A DNA stretch of 64,000 nt from [Mycobacterium] manitobense. GTDB lineage: Bacteria; Actinomycetota; Actinomycetes; Mycobacteriales; Mycobacteriaceae. The stretch lies in assembly GCF_025821665.1 (NCBI RefSeq), contig NZ_JACKSJ010000148.1, positions 1-64,000 on the forward strand, read 5' to 3'. The translations under genes were made by a program, and so were the position numbers. Shown here piece after piece: positions 17,486 to 25,507 of this stretch. Position 1 is the stretch's first letter. Each line of letters starts with the position of its first letter. The notes beneath the pieces are model-generated. The model was not told the DNA's origin. It saw nothing but the letters and a program-made list of their open reading frames with translations, and made no database searches.

Positions 17486-17929
17486 CTAGTCGGCGCGAGT
17501 TCTACTCAGCACCCGTCGGCGCAGCTGCTCGATTGCCGAGTCGAGCACGATCTTCTTCGCCCGCTTGATCAGGAATTCCGGGATGGGGGCAGACGGGTCG
17601 ACGATCACGTCGAAGCGCACCCGGGTGCGGTCGCCCTCCGGGGTGAGGTTGTACTCGACGTGCTGGCCGCGCTGTTGGAAGGTGTCCGCGGCGTCCCACA
17701 CCACCCAGCGGTCGCCCCAGTGGTATTCGAGCATCTCCTTGTCGGTGATCCCCATCAGGCGCAGCGTGGCCCGCACGTGGAACGGCCTGCCGTCGGGATG
17801 GCGGTCGAGCACCTCGACGTTCTTGTACACCGACGACCACGCCGGCAGGTCCTCGATGTCGGCGAGCACCTCCAGGATCGCCTCCGGGGAGGCGTCGATC
17901 ACTGCTTCCTTGGACGCGCGAACGGCCAT
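17486..17929 (-). CDS. SRPBCC family protein (copy 1, Rv0857-like)
   Basis: A 147-residue START/polyketide-cyclase-like domain (helix-grip fold) able to enclose a hydrophobic ligand. AVIDASPEAILEVLADIEDLPAWSSVYK opens the domain, and the C terminus APIPEFLIKRAKKIVL is the paralogue-specific lipid-pocket helix. ATG 17929 is preferred over the upstream ATG because TACATT (minus strand 17937-17942) sits 7 bases before it as a leaderless -10 box and it then matches the length of the three paralogues. It diverges most from them (Tyr/Trp-rich HWGDRWVVWDAA). Ligand unknown. Confidence 0.86.
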   Translation of the reverse strand: MAVRASKEAVIDASPEAILEVLADIEDLPAWSSVYKNVEVLDRHPDGRPFHVRATLRLMGITDKEMLEYHWGDRWVVWDAADTFQQRGQHVEYNLTPEGDRTRVRFDVIVDPSAPIPEFLIKRAKKIVLDSAIEQLRRRVLSRTRAD

Positions 17930-17983
17930 ACCAGCAAATGTAGACCCGCGCGGCAAGGCAGGGTCGCGGTTCGGGCGACTGCG

Positions 17984-18730
17984 TCAGTCGAGCTCGTCCC
18001 AGAAGCCGGTGAGGGCGGCCGCCCCACGGGCCGGATCCTGCACCATCCACCAGTGCCCGAGGCCGTCGAGGACCTCGGTGCGGGCCCCGGCCCGGTCGGC
18101 GGCCCGCCCGCGCGACGGTCCGGGACGGGCGAAGGGGTCGTCGGTGGCGAGGATCGACAGGCCCGGGCGGGCCGCGGCTTTCTCCAGGTCGCGGCCGGCC
18201 TCCGCCATCGCGGGCTGGCGCGCCGAGCGGTACAGCAGCAGGATCGCGCGGGCCATCTCCGGCCCCTGCCCGGCGGCGATCTTCTCGCCCGTCTCCAGCG
18301 GTATGCCGAACGTGGCCATCCGCTCTGCGCGTTCGCGCACCGTTCCGCCGAGCAGTTCGTCGACCAGCTTCTCGCCCTCGCCCTCGGTCTGCCACACCTG
18401 CGCCATGTCGTGCCAGACGTAATCGGGGTCGAACAGCCCGAGGACGTCGCTGGCCCAGCTACGCACGAGCTCCGGGCGGTGCATCACCACGTTCACCACG
18501 TGGCCGCCGCCCCAGTCGTGACCGACGAGGTCGATCGGACCGTCGATACGCGTCAGCTCGTCTTCCAGCCAGTCCCGGTACGCCGTGAACGTCGCGGCGA
18601 AGCCGTCGGGAAGAGGGGCGCCGAAACCCGGGGGCGACAGTCGCACCACGTCGTCACGCCCCAGGGCGTCGACCAGTGGATCCCACAGGGCGTCGGTCTC
18701 CGGGTTTCCGTGCACCAGGACGATGGTCAT
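17984..18730 (-). CDS. Alpha/beta hydrolase with Asp nucleophile (epoxide hydrolase/dehalogenase type)
   Basis: A 248-residue alpha/beta hydrolase. VLVHGNPETDALWDPL carries the oxyanion-hole HGNP motif; the nucleophile elbow is LVGHDWGGGH, where Asp replaces the Ser of esterases, as in epoxide hydrolases and haloalkane dehalogenases; the catalytic His is in GLGHWWMVQDP near the C terminus. It therefore probably forms an alkyl-enzyme ester on an epoxide or haloalkane. It interrupts the SRPBCC cluster and shares its direction. A start at ATG 18730 gives an immediate MTIVLVHG strand. Substrate unknown. Confidence 0.85.
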   Translation of the reverse strand: MTIVLVHGNPETDALWDPLVDALGRDDVVRLSPPGFGAPLPDGFAATFTAYRDWLEDELTRIDGPIDLVGHDWGGGHVVNVVMHRPELVRSWASDVLGLFDPDYVWHDMAQVWQTEGEGEKLVDELLGGTVRERAERMATFGIPLETGEKIAAGQGPEMARAILLLYRSARQPAMAEAGRDLEKAAARPGLSILATDDPFARPGPSRGRAADRAGARTEVLDGLGHWWMVQDPARGAAALTGFWDELD

Positions 18731-18763
18731 GGCCCTGATCCTGGCACGGCGCGACGGCCGCGG

Positions 18764-19204
18764 TCAGGACTTCTTGATCTTCAGCACCCGCTTGCGCAGG
18801 CCTTCGGTGGCGGTGTCGAGCAGACCCTTGGCGCCCTTCTTGATCAGGAAGCCGGGCAGCGGCACCAGCGGGTCGACGGTGAGCTCAAACCGCACCTTGG
18901 TGCCGTCGCCGTCGGGGGTCAGGGTGTAGCGGGCGTCCTGGCCCCTCTGCTGCTTCGATTCCACGAGCGTCCAGCTGACCCCGTCGTCGTGCACGGTGTA
19001 GTCGAGCACCTGCTCGTCGCTGACGCCGACGATCTTCACGACCTGCCGCGAGCGTTTCGGCCTTCCCTCGTCGTCACGCTCGAGGATCTCGACCTCCTGG
19101 TGCGCCGACGACCATTCGGTCAGCGATTCGAGATCGTAGAGCACTTCCAGGATTTCATCCGGAGTCGCCTCGATGAGGATCTCGCGGGTCTCGGTGATGG
19201 CCAT
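18764..19204 (-). CDS. SRPBCC family protein (copy 2)
   Basis: A 146-residue member of the same family as its neighbours, beginning ITETREILIEATPDEILEVLYDLESLTEWSSAHQ. The motif YTLTPDGDGTKVRFELTVDPLVPLPGFLIKKG (about 98-128) is nearly shared with copies 3 and 4. Its start lies 6 bases after the stop of copy 3, so copies 3 and 2 form a transcription unit. Probably a cytosolic lipid- or polyketide-binding protein; no catalytic residues can be named from sequence alone. Confidence 0.87.
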   Translation of the reverse strand: MAITETREILIEATPDEILEVLYDLESLTEWSSAHQEVEILERDDEGRPKRSRQVVKIVGVSDEQVLDYTVHDDGVSWTLVESKQQRGQDARYTLTPDGDGTKVRFELTVDPLVPLPGFLIKKGAKGLLDTATEGLRKRVLKIKKS

Positions 19205-19210
19205 GGTGGG

Positions 19211-19657
19211 CTAGTTGCCACCCTTCTTCACTTTCAAAACCTGCTTGCGCAGTCCGTCGGTCGCGGTCTCCATCGCACCCTTGAGCGCCCGCTTGAGGAT
19301 GAAGCCGGGGATCGGCACCGACGGATCCGCGGTCAGGTCGAACCGCAGCCGGATCTTGTCGCCTTCCGGGGTCAAGGTGTACTTGCCGTCTTGGGCCTTG
19401 AGCTGGCCGGCCGACACGAGTGTCCAGCTCGCGCTCGAGTCGGTCCAGGTGTACTCGACGACCAGTTCGTCGGAGATGCCCGCGGACTTCACCTTCATCT
19501 TCACCCGGTGCGGCCTGCCGTCGTCGTAGGCCTCGAGGACCTCGGCCTTCTGGTACTGGGGCGACCAGTCCGGGGTCGATTCGACATCGGCGATGACGTG
19601 GAGGATCTCCTCGGCGGTCGCTTCGACGAGCACTTCACGGGAATCGCTGACGGCCAT
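19211..19657 (-). CDS. SRPBCC family protein (copy 3)
   Basis: A 148-residue helix-grip protein, AVSDSREVLVEATAEEILHVIADVESTPDWSPQYQ, close to copies 2 and 4 along its whole length, with a Lys-rich C-terminal end (LKVKKGGN). Its ATG at 19657 is preceded by TATGGT (minus strand 19664-19669) with a 6-base gap, which marks it as the first, leaderless gene of a unit with copy 2. Function unknown; in M. tuberculosis Rv0854, Rv0856 and Rv0857 are the corresponding paralogues. Confidence 0.87.
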   Translation of the reverse strand: MAVSDSREVLVEATAEEILHVIADVESTPDWSPQYQKAEVLEAYDDGRPHRVKMKVKSAGISDELVVEYTWTDSSASWTLVSAGQLKAQDGKYTLTPEGDKIRLRFDLTADPSVPIPGFILKRALKGAMETATDGLRKQVLKVKKGGN

Positions 19658-19691
19658 GGCGTGACCATAGTCAGCGTGCCGGTGCGGCGGG

Positions 19692-20138
19692 TTACTTCCC
19701 CCGCTTCCGCACCGCGAGCACGCGTGAGCGCAGACCGTCGGTCGCCGTGTCGATCACGCCCTTGGCCGCCCGCTTGAGCATGAAGCCGGGCATCGGCATG
19801 ACGGGGTCGACGGTCACCTCGAACCGCACCAGGGTCCGGTCGCCCTGCGGGACGAGGGTGTAGCGGGCGTCCTGGGAGCGCTGCCACGTCGAGCTGACCA
19901 GGGTCCAGCCGTAGCCGTCTTCGTGATAGGTCAAGGCGATCTCGGTCTCGTCGGTGATGCCGACGGTCTGCACGGTCGCCCTGCTGCGCAGCGGCCTGCC
20001 GCGGTCGTCGCGATCGAGCACCTCCGAGCTCTTGTGCGCGGGCGACCACTGCGGCAGCGATTCGAGGTCGAGCATGACATCGAGGATCTCCTCGACGCCG
20101 GCCTCGATGATCACCTCGCGACGCATCGTGACGGCCAT
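19692..20138 (-). CDS. SRPBCC family protein (copy 4)
   Basis: A 148-residue paralogue: AVTMRREVIIEAGVEEILDVMLDLESLPQWSPAHK, and PVMPMPGFMLKRAAKGVIDTATDG near the end. ATG 20138 is chosen over a 68-residue upstream extension because TATCGT (minus strand 20145-20150) stands 6 bases before it and the extension is low-complexity and covers the divergent gene. Its -10 box overlaps that of the divergent zinc-finger gene at 20161. It is the most upstream member of the cluster. Confidence 0.87.
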   Translation of the reverse strand: MAVTMRREVIIEAGVEEILDVMLDLESLPQWSPAHKSSEVLDRDDRGRPLRSRATVQTVGITDETEIALTYHEDGYGWTLVSSTWQRSQDARYTLVPQGDRTLVRFEVTVDPVMPMPGFMLKRAAKGVIDTATDGLRSRVLAVRKRGK

Positions 20139-20144
20139 CCGTTG

Positions 20145-20154
20145 ACGATAGGCT
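20145..20154. promoter_or_regulatory. Overlapping divergent -10 boxes
   Basis: ACGATAGGCT contains a minus-strand -10 (TATCGT, 20145-20150) for SRPBCC copy 4 and a plus-strand -10 (TAGGCT, 20149-20154) for the zinc-finger gene. Each box is 6 bases from its start codon. Confidence 0.5.
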
Positions 20155-20160
20155 GCGTGC

Positions 20161-20514
20161 ATGACTGAAGCGGTCGATCCCGCGGTGCCGCCGAGCGGAA
20201 CCGGTTGTGTGGAATGCGAAGCGGACGACGGCTGGTGGGTGCACCTGCGGCGCTGCGCGGCATGCGGACACATCGGCTGCTGTGACGATTCGCCCGCCCG
20301 GCACGCGTCCGCGCACTGGCGCGGCAGTGGGCACCCGATCATCCAGTCCTTCGAGCCGGGCGAGGACTGGTTCTGGAACTTCCAGACCGACGACTACTAC
20401 GACGGCCCGGAACTCGCCGCGCCGCACAGCCGTCCGGCCGACCAGACGGTTCCTGGTCCGCGCGGCAGGGTCCCGAAGGACTGGGCCGAGCAGCTGCGCA
20501 ACCGCCGGGACTGA
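20161..20514 (+). CDS. UBP-type zinc finger protein
   Basis: A 117-residue protein with a ubiquitin-hydrolase-type zinc finger. Cys/His pairs occur in order: GCVECEADDGWWVHLRRC, CAACGHIGCCDDS, ARHASAHWRGSGHP, so the zinc-binding set C-x2-C...C-x2-C...C...H...H is complete. FEPGEDWFWNFQTDDYY follows, typical of the bacterial single-domain form. In bacteria the partner is unknown, since there is no ubiquitin; actinobacterial copies may bind other C-terminal tails such as Pup, which is only a guess. TAGGCT lies 6 bases before the ATG (leaderless). Confidence 0.88.
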   Translation: MTEAVDPAVPPSGTGCVECEADDGWWVHLRRCAACGHIGCCDDSPARHASAHWRGSGHPIIQSFEPGEDWFWNFQTDDYYDGPELAAPHSRPADQTVPGPRGRVPKDWAEQLRNRRD

Positions 20515-20566
20515 AAGCGCAGGTGCGTACCGTTTCCGATGCCGGTGACCAGGGTATTCAGCGCCG

Positions 20567-20734
20567 GTGAGCAAGGAAAAGCCGGACACCAGCGAGACCG
20601 ACAAGGGTTCCGATCAGGCCAAGGACGACGTCATCAGTGATCCCGCCGAGGGCGCCGATGACCGGGTCGACTGGTCCAGCGAGGGCGGTGCGACGCCCGG
20701 CGGTCCCGCCGACACCGGCGATCCCACCCAGTAG
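20567..20734 (+). CDS. Small acidic hydrophilic protein
   Basis: A 55-codon frame starting at GTG (SKEKPDTSETDKGSDQAKDD) and ending TAG, composed almost wholly of Asp, Glu, Gly, Ser, Thr and Pro with no Cys. It is probably disordered and cytoplasmic. It follows the zinc-finger gene by 52 bases on the same strand and ends 3 bases before the convergent epimerase gene. Support is compositional and positional (a clean frame that fills the gap exactly). Function unknown. Confidence 0.6.
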   Translation: MSKEKPDTSETDKGSDQAKDDVISDPAEGADDRVDWSSEGGATPGGPADTGDPTQ

Positions 20735-20737
20735 CCG

Positions 20738-21721
20738 TCACATGTAGGACTCGGCGAGTGCCGAAAGCGTTTCGGCAGCAGAATGTTTCGGCGTCCAACG
20801 CAGCTCGGTGCGCGCCCGCGTGGTGTCCATCACCACCGACGTGCGGCCGATGTGCAGCCATTCCAGCGCCGACGGCACGAAGGGCAGCCGCGCGACGATT
20901 TCCGACGCCGCCGACACCGTGACTCTGGGCACCCGCACCGGTCGCGCACCGAGTGCGTCGGCCACCTCGGACATCGACAGCACGCCGTCGCCGGCGATGT
21001 TGTACGCCCCCGGCGGCGCCGCACTCGTCGCGGCCAGCGCGATGGCGTCGGCCACATCGTCGTGGTGCACCAGTTGCAGCGGCGTGCCGGGGTCCGGGAA
21101 CGGCGGTTTGAGCAACGGGAACATCTGTGTGGCGCGGCGGACCGGGCCGGGCAGCTGGTTCCAGGGCATCACCTCGGCCAGCGCGGGCGCGTCGGGACCG
21201 GCCACGATGCACGGACGCAGCACGAACACCTCGAGGCCGGAGCCGTCGGCGATCTCGGCCAGGGCGGCCTCGCAGGTCGCCTTCTGCTCGGAGTAGTAGT
21301 GCTCGGGCGAGCCGCGGGGCGGGACGTCCTCGGTGATCGGCACGGGGTTGTCGGAGTGGTAGCCGTAGGCCGCGACCGACGAGGTGTAGACCAGCCGGCG
21401 CGGCCGCTCGGCGGCCACCGTCGCCTCGAAGACGTTGCGGGTGCCCGCCAGGTTCACTCGCGCGCTCTCGGCGCGAGAGCCCATGATGATGAACGCCAGG
21501 TGCACCACCACGTCGGCGTCGGCCACCAACGCGTCGACGGCCGCCCGGTCGGTGATGTCACCCTGCCGGTACTCGGTCCGCGTCCACCCCCGCGCGGCCG
21601 GATCGAAGGGCCTGCGGGCCATCCCGATGATCCGCTCGACGTCGGGGTGGCGCTCCAGTGCGTCGACCGCCGACTTGCCGATCTCTCCGGTGGGGCCCGT
21701 GACAGCGACGCGAAGTGACAT
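20738..21721 (-). CDS. NAD-dependent epimerase/dehydratase (extended SDR)
   Basis: A 327-residue extended SDR. The cofactor motif is VTGPTGEIGKSAVDAL (GxxGxxG, residues 7-22), DITDRAAVDALVADADVVVHLA follows, the Ser is in LVYTSSVAAYG, and a Tyr-x-x-x-Lys appears as YYSEQKATCEAALAE. The C-terminal domain has LQLVHHDDVADAIALA. It likely acts on a nucleotide sugar or a steroid-like/ketide substrate. ATG 21721 fits the first strand MSLRVAVTG. It is divergent from the WS/DGAT gene. Confidence 0.87.
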   Translation of the reverse strand: MSLRVAVTGPTGEIGKSAVDALERHPDVERIIGMARRPFDPAARGWTRTEYRQGDITDRAAVDALVADADVVVHLAFIIMGSRAESARVNLAGTRNVFEATVAAERPRRLVYTSSVAAYGYHSDNPVPITEDVPPRGSPEHYYSEQKATCEAALAEIADGSGLEVFVLRPCIVAGPDAPALAEVMPWNQLPGPVRRATQMFPLLKPPFPDPGTPLQLVHHDDVADAIALAATSAAPPGAYNIAGDGVLSMSEVADALGARPVRVPRVTVSAASEIVARLPFVPSALEWLHIGRTSVVMDTTRARTELRWTPKHSAAETLSALAESYM

Positions 21722-21811
21722 CCCCAGGTCTTTCCCAGCGCCCGATCCGGTGAAACGTTGAGAACCGGGCCCGCAGGGAATAGAAAGGACACCTACCTTC
21801 AGAGGAGTGCG

Positions 21812-23185
21812 ATGAAGCTCATCTCGCCGACCGATTCGATGTTCCTGCTCGTCGAATCCCGCGAGCACCCCATGCATGTCGGCGGCCTGCAGTTGTTCGA
21901 GCCGCCCGACGGCGTCTCGGGTCCGGATTTCCTGCGCGAGATGCATCAGCAGATGGTCGAGCACACCGAGTTCCACCCGACCTTCCGCAAGCACCCGGGA
22001 ACGCTGCTCGGCGGCATCGCCAACCTCGCATGGGCCGAGGACGACGAGGTGGACCTCGACTATCACCTGCGGCGGTCGGCACTGCCCTCCCCTGGCCGGG
22101 TGCGTGACCTACTCGAGTTGACGTCGCGACTGCACGGCACACTGCTCGACCGGCACCGGCCACTGTGGGAGGCCCATCTCATCGAGGGCCTCAACGACAA
22201 CCGGTTCGCGGTCTACGTCAAGTTCCACCACGCGCTGATCGACGGGGTGTCGGCGCTGAAGCTCACCCAGCGCACGCTGTCCACCGACCCCGAGGACCCC
22301 GAGCTGAGGGTGCCGTGGCACCTGCCACGCAAGGAGCGCAAGGCCGAGCTGGAACAGCAGTCGTCGTCTCTGCTGCAGTCCCTTCGCAGCCGGGTGGGAT
22401 CAGTTGCCGCCCTTGCGCCCTCGACCCTGTCGCTGGCCCGGTCGGCGCTGCTCGAGCAGCAGCTGCAACTGCCGTACGCCGCCCCGAGGACGATGTTCAA
22501 TGTGCCGATCGGCGGCGCGCGGAGGATCGCGGCGCAATCCTGGCCCCTGTCGCGTCTGCGCGCCGTCAAGCAGGCCACCACCGGCGCGACCGTGAACGAC
22601 GTCGTGCTCGCGATGTCCGCGGGGGCGCTGCGGGCCTATCTCGTGGAGCAGAATGCGCTGCCCGACGCGCCGCTGATCGCCATGGTCCCGGTGAGCCTGC
22701 GCACCGAGGAGGAGGCCGACACGGGCGGCAACATGACGGGCGTGATGTTGTGCAATCTCGCCACCGACACCGCCGACGCCGGCAAGCGCCTCGAGATCAT
22801 CAGCACGTCGATGCGCAACAACAAGAAGGTCTTCACTCAGTTGCCTCGCGTGCAGCAGCTGGCGCTGTCGGCGTCGATGATCGCCCCCCTGGGCCTCGGC
22901 GCGGTGCCGGGGTTCGTGTCGGCCGCGCCGCCGCCGTTCAACATCGTGATCTCCAACGTGCCGGGCGCTCGAGAACCGTTGTACTGGCGCGGCGCGCGCC
23001 TCGACGGCAATTACCCGCTGTCGATCGCGCTGGACGGCCAGGCGGTGAACATCACGGTGGCGAACAACGCCGACAACCTCGACTTCGGGCTGGTGGGCGC
23101 CAGAGGCAGCGTGCCGCATCTGCAGCGTCTGCTCGGCCACCTCGAGGATTCGCTCAAGGATCTGGAGCGCGCGACCGGCGTCTGA
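21812..23185 (+). CDS. Wax ester synthase / diacylglycerol acyltransferase (WS/DGAT)
   Basis: A 457-residue acyltransferase for triacylglycerol or wax-ester storage lipid synthesis. The catalytic motif HHALIDG lies at His139-Gly145, with the second His and Asp144 acting in acyl transfer; PTDSMFLLVES at the N terminus and NIVISNVPGAREPLYW near residue 382 are further family blocks. A strong AGAGGAG ribosome site lies 5 bases before ATG 21812, so the longer upstream reading is rejected. It is probably membrane- or lipid-droplet-associated. Which Tgs-type paralogue it is cannot be said. Confidence 0.93.
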   Translation: MKLISPTDSMFLLVESREHPMHVGGLQLFEPPDGVSGPDFLREMHQQMVEHTEFHPTFRKHPGTLLGGIANLAWAEDDEVDLDYHLRRSALPSPGRVRDLLELTSRLHGTLLDRHRPLWEAHLIEGLNDNRFAVYVKFHHALIDGVSALKLTQRTLSTDPEDPELRVPWHLPRKERKAELEQQSSSLLQSLRSRVGSVAALAPSTLSLARSALLEQQLQLPYAAPRTMFNVPIGGARRIAAQSWPLSRLRAVKQATTGATVNDVVLAMSAGALRAYLVEQNALPDAPLIAMVPVSLRTEEEADTGGNMTGVMLCNLATDTADAGKRLEIISTSMRNNKKVFTQLPRVQQLALSASMIAPLGLGAVPGFVSAAPPPFNIVISNVPGAREPLYWRGARLDGNYPLSIALDGQAVNITVANNADNLDFGLVGARGSVPHLQRLLGHLEDSLKDLERATGV

Positions 23186-23188
23186 GTC

Positions 23189-24748
23189 TCAGGCGTCGGC
23201 CAGCGCCTGCTTGGCGGCGTTGTAGCCGGGGACGAAGGTGATGCCGGGGCCGCCGTGGCAGCCGGCGCTGCCGAGGTACAGGCCGTGCACCGGAAGCGGT
23301 TGATCGACATGGCCTTTCGGGCCCGGGCGGTTGGGGCCCAGTTGCTCGGGGTGCACCAGGCCGTGGCAGTAGTCCCCGCCGGGGGCGCCGAACATCGTGC
23401 CCATGTGTTTGGGCGTGAAGGTGGTGTGCCGGATGATGCGGGTCTCGAAGTCGGGTGCGATACGGCAAATCTTCTCGATCACCCGCCGCCCCATCTCGGT
23501 CTTCATCTCGCCGTAGCCCGACTCCCCCTGTTCGACCGGGAACCACAGCGAGAACGCCGACGCGGCGTGCTTGCCCGCCGGCGCCAGCGTGGGGTCGTTG
23601 ACCGAGGGGATCTGCAGCGCGATCGACGGGTCGGCGGGCACGACGCCGTGCCTGCAGTCCTCCCACTGCTGCTGCAGTTCCTCCGGGGTGCTGAAGATGC
23701 CGATGTTGGACTGCATGGCGGGGTCGTTGAGCAGTTCGTAGGGTGCGGCGAATTCCGGCGTGCCGTCGAGGGCGAAGTGCATCTGCAGGTAGCTGCCGCG
23801 GTGGTCGACGCGGGCGTACCTGGCGCGGATGTCGGCCGGTATCGCGGCGGGGTCGAGCAGTCGCGTCACCGTGAGGTCGGGCGCGACGGCGGACACCACC
23901 ACCGGCGCGGTCAGCCGCGTGCCGTCCTCGAGGCGCACGCCGGCGACCCGGCCGTCATCCACCAAAATTTCGGCGACGTCGGCGCGCAATCTCACTTCGC
24001 CTCCGGCGGAGGTGAAAACGTCCTGCAGATGCGAGGTGAGCGCACCGATGCCGCCGCGCAGCTTCTTCACCAGCAGGGTGTTCTCGTCGGGAACGGCGAA
24101 GCCGTACGCGAGTGCCGCGGCGGTGCCGGGGGTGGCAGGCCCGCGGTAGGTGGTGTTGACCGCCAGCAGCGCCAGCATCCCGCGCAACGCACCGTGCTTC
24201 TCACGGTCGGGCAGGTAGCGGTCGAGCACGTCGGTGACCGACCCGAACAACAGGTCGGTGATAGTCGAGCGCTCGAATTCGTTTGTGGCACAGGCATACA
24301 TCTCGTCGAGCGTCTTCGGGGGCCGGCCGGCCTCGAAGCGCCCCAGCGCGCGGGTCGGGGCCTGACTCCAGGCCATCAGGCCCGCCATGCCGTTGACCGC
24401 CTCGGCGCCGTGCACCTCGTTGAGGTGGGTCAGCAGTCGCATCGGGTCGGTGTAGTAGACGACCGGATCGTCGCCGACACCGCGCAGCGACACCGACATC
24501 ACGTCGAGGTCCACGGTCGGCAGCGTGTCGAGACCGAGCTCGCGGCTCACCGTCGCGGCGGTGGGGATCTGTACCGAGCCGGCGATCTCGAACCGGTAGC
24601 CGTCGAAAAGCTCGACGGTGGAGGCCATTCCGCCGGCGTAGCGTTTGGCCTCCAGGCACACAGTGCGCAGGCCGGCGCGTTGCAGCAGCGCCGCCGCGGT
24701 CAGTCCGTTGTGGCCCGCGCCGACGACGATCGCGTCATGATCCGCCAT
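23189..24748 (-). CDS. FAD-dependent oxidoreductase, phytoene-dehydrogenase-like
   Basis: A 519-residue flavoprotein: dinucleotide-binding AIVVGAGHNGLTAAALLQRAG at the start, CLEAKRYAGG at the end of the first beta-alpha-beta unit, and C-terminal LGSAGCHGGPGITFVPGYNAAKQ that contacts FAD. Mycobacterial members of this CrtI-like family are desaturases or oxidoreductases of unknown polyene or lipid substrates. ATG 24748 is preferred over a 12-residue upstream extension. The gene lies downstream of two TetR genes, with a 22-bp near-perfect palindrome 27 bases upstream, and is convergent with the WS/DGAT gene with a 3-base gap. Confidence 0.86.
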   Translation of the reverse strand: MADHDAIVVGAGHNGLTAAALLQRAGLRTVCLEAKRYAGGMASTVELFDGYRFEIAGSVQIPTAATVSRELGLDTLPTVDLDVMSVSLRGVGDDPVVYYTDPMRLLTHLNEVHGAEAVNGMAGLMAWSQAPTRALGRFEAGRPPKTLDEMYACATNEFERSTITDLLFGSVTDVLDRYLPDREKHGALRGMLALLAVNTTYRGPATPGTAAALAYGFAVPDENTLLVKKLRGGIGALTSHLQDVFTSAGGEVRLRADVAEILVDDGRVAGVRLEDGTRLTAPVVVSAVAPDLTVTRLLDPAAIPADIRARYARVDHRGSYLQMHFALDGTPEFAAPYELLNDPAMQSNIGIFSTPEELQQQWEDCRHGVVPADPSIALQIPSVNDPTLAPAGKHAASAFSLWFPVEQGESGYGEMKTEMGRRVIEKICRIAPDFETRIIRHTTFTPKHMGTMFGAPGGDYCHGLVHPEQLGPNRPGPKGHVDQPLPVHGLYLGSAGCHGGPGITFVPGYNAAKQALADA

Positions 24749-24774
24749 CGGCTGAGGCTGACACGGCACCGCAT

Positions 24775-24796
24775 GTTTTGTCAATATTGACGAAAC
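24775..24796. promoter_or_regulatory. 22-bp palindrome, candidate TetR operator
   Basis: The core GTCAATATTGAC (24780-24791) is a perfect palindrome extended on both sides by GTTT and AAAC with one mismatched pair. It lies 27 bases upstream of the oxidoreductase and 82 bases beyond the TetR stop. It probably serves one of the two adjacent TetR proteins. Confidence 0.65.
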
Positions 24797-24877
24797 TTTG
24801 GCGAGCGCCCGCTGGTTTTTGCACCCAGGGCTGCGATCGGCGTGGCATCACAGCCCTCAGCGCAGAAACGAGGGCCG

Positions 24878-25477
24878 TCAGTCGATGATGCCGCCGCGTA
24901 GCGACTCCAGCGCGGCGCGGCACAACCGGGCCAGCTCCGGCAGTGAGCGTGGCTCGCTGAGCATCCACATCTCCATCGCCCCGAACACCGCGGCGGCGAT
25001 GCAGCGCGCCGTGACGGTGAGACGCAGCCGCTCGTCGGCGTCCGTGGGTGGCGGCCGGTCGCGGGCCAGGTGCTCCTCGACCGCCTCGGCGAAGTCCGCC
25101 TCGACCTGGCGGATGTGCCGCACGATGCGGCCCGGATCGAGTTCCTCGGACCGGAGTGCGGCGATCTTGGCGACGGCGTCGACGTCGTAGGGCGCCGCGA
25201 GGATCGCCGAATGCACCGAGTCGACCAGCGATTCAGCGGCGGAGCGGTCGGCCAGCGCGGCGCGGAACCACTGCAGCCCGGCGTCGTAGTCGGCGAACAG
25301 CAGATCGTGCTTGGACGCGAAGTGCCGGTAGAACGTCCGCAGCGACACCCCGGCGTCGGCCGCGATCTGTTCGGCCGAGGTGTCCTCGACGCCCTGGGCG
25401 AGGAAGCGCACGAGCGCGGCCTGGCGCAGCGCGTCGCGGGTGCGCTCGCTGCGGATGGTCTGAGCCGGCCGGGCCAT
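24878..25477 (-). CDS. TetR-family transcriptional regulator
   Basis: A 199-residue regulator, with helix-turn-helix at about 15-60 (FLAQGVEDTSAEQIAADAGVSLRTFYRHFASKHDLLF) and a C-terminal helical domain including a second run of helices (AESLVDSVHSAILAAPYDVD). TACGTT (minus strand 25484-25489) stands 6 bases before the ATG, suggesting its own leaderless promoter. It is upstream of the FAD oxidoreductase, which it is well placed to control through the palindrome at 24775. Ligand unknown. Confidence 0.89.
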   Translation of the reverse strand: MARPAQTIRSERTRDALRQAALVRFLAQGVEDTSAEQIAADAGVSLRTFYRHFASKHDLLFADYDAGLQWFRAALADRSAAESLVDSVHSAILAAPYDVDAVAKIAALRSEELDPGRIVRHIRQVEADFAEAVEEHLARDRPPPTDADERLRLTVTARCIAAAVFGAMEMWMLSEPRSLPELARLCRAALESLRGGIID

Positions 25478-25507
25478 GCCGGTAACGTACCCGCCTGCGC
25501 GCCGCGG

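Noticed and set aside
16751-19777. 1008-codon open frame on the plus strand
   Set aside because: It is the antisense shadow of the LLM and SRPBCC genes in GC-rich DNA; its Arg/His/Gly-rich product has no family motif.
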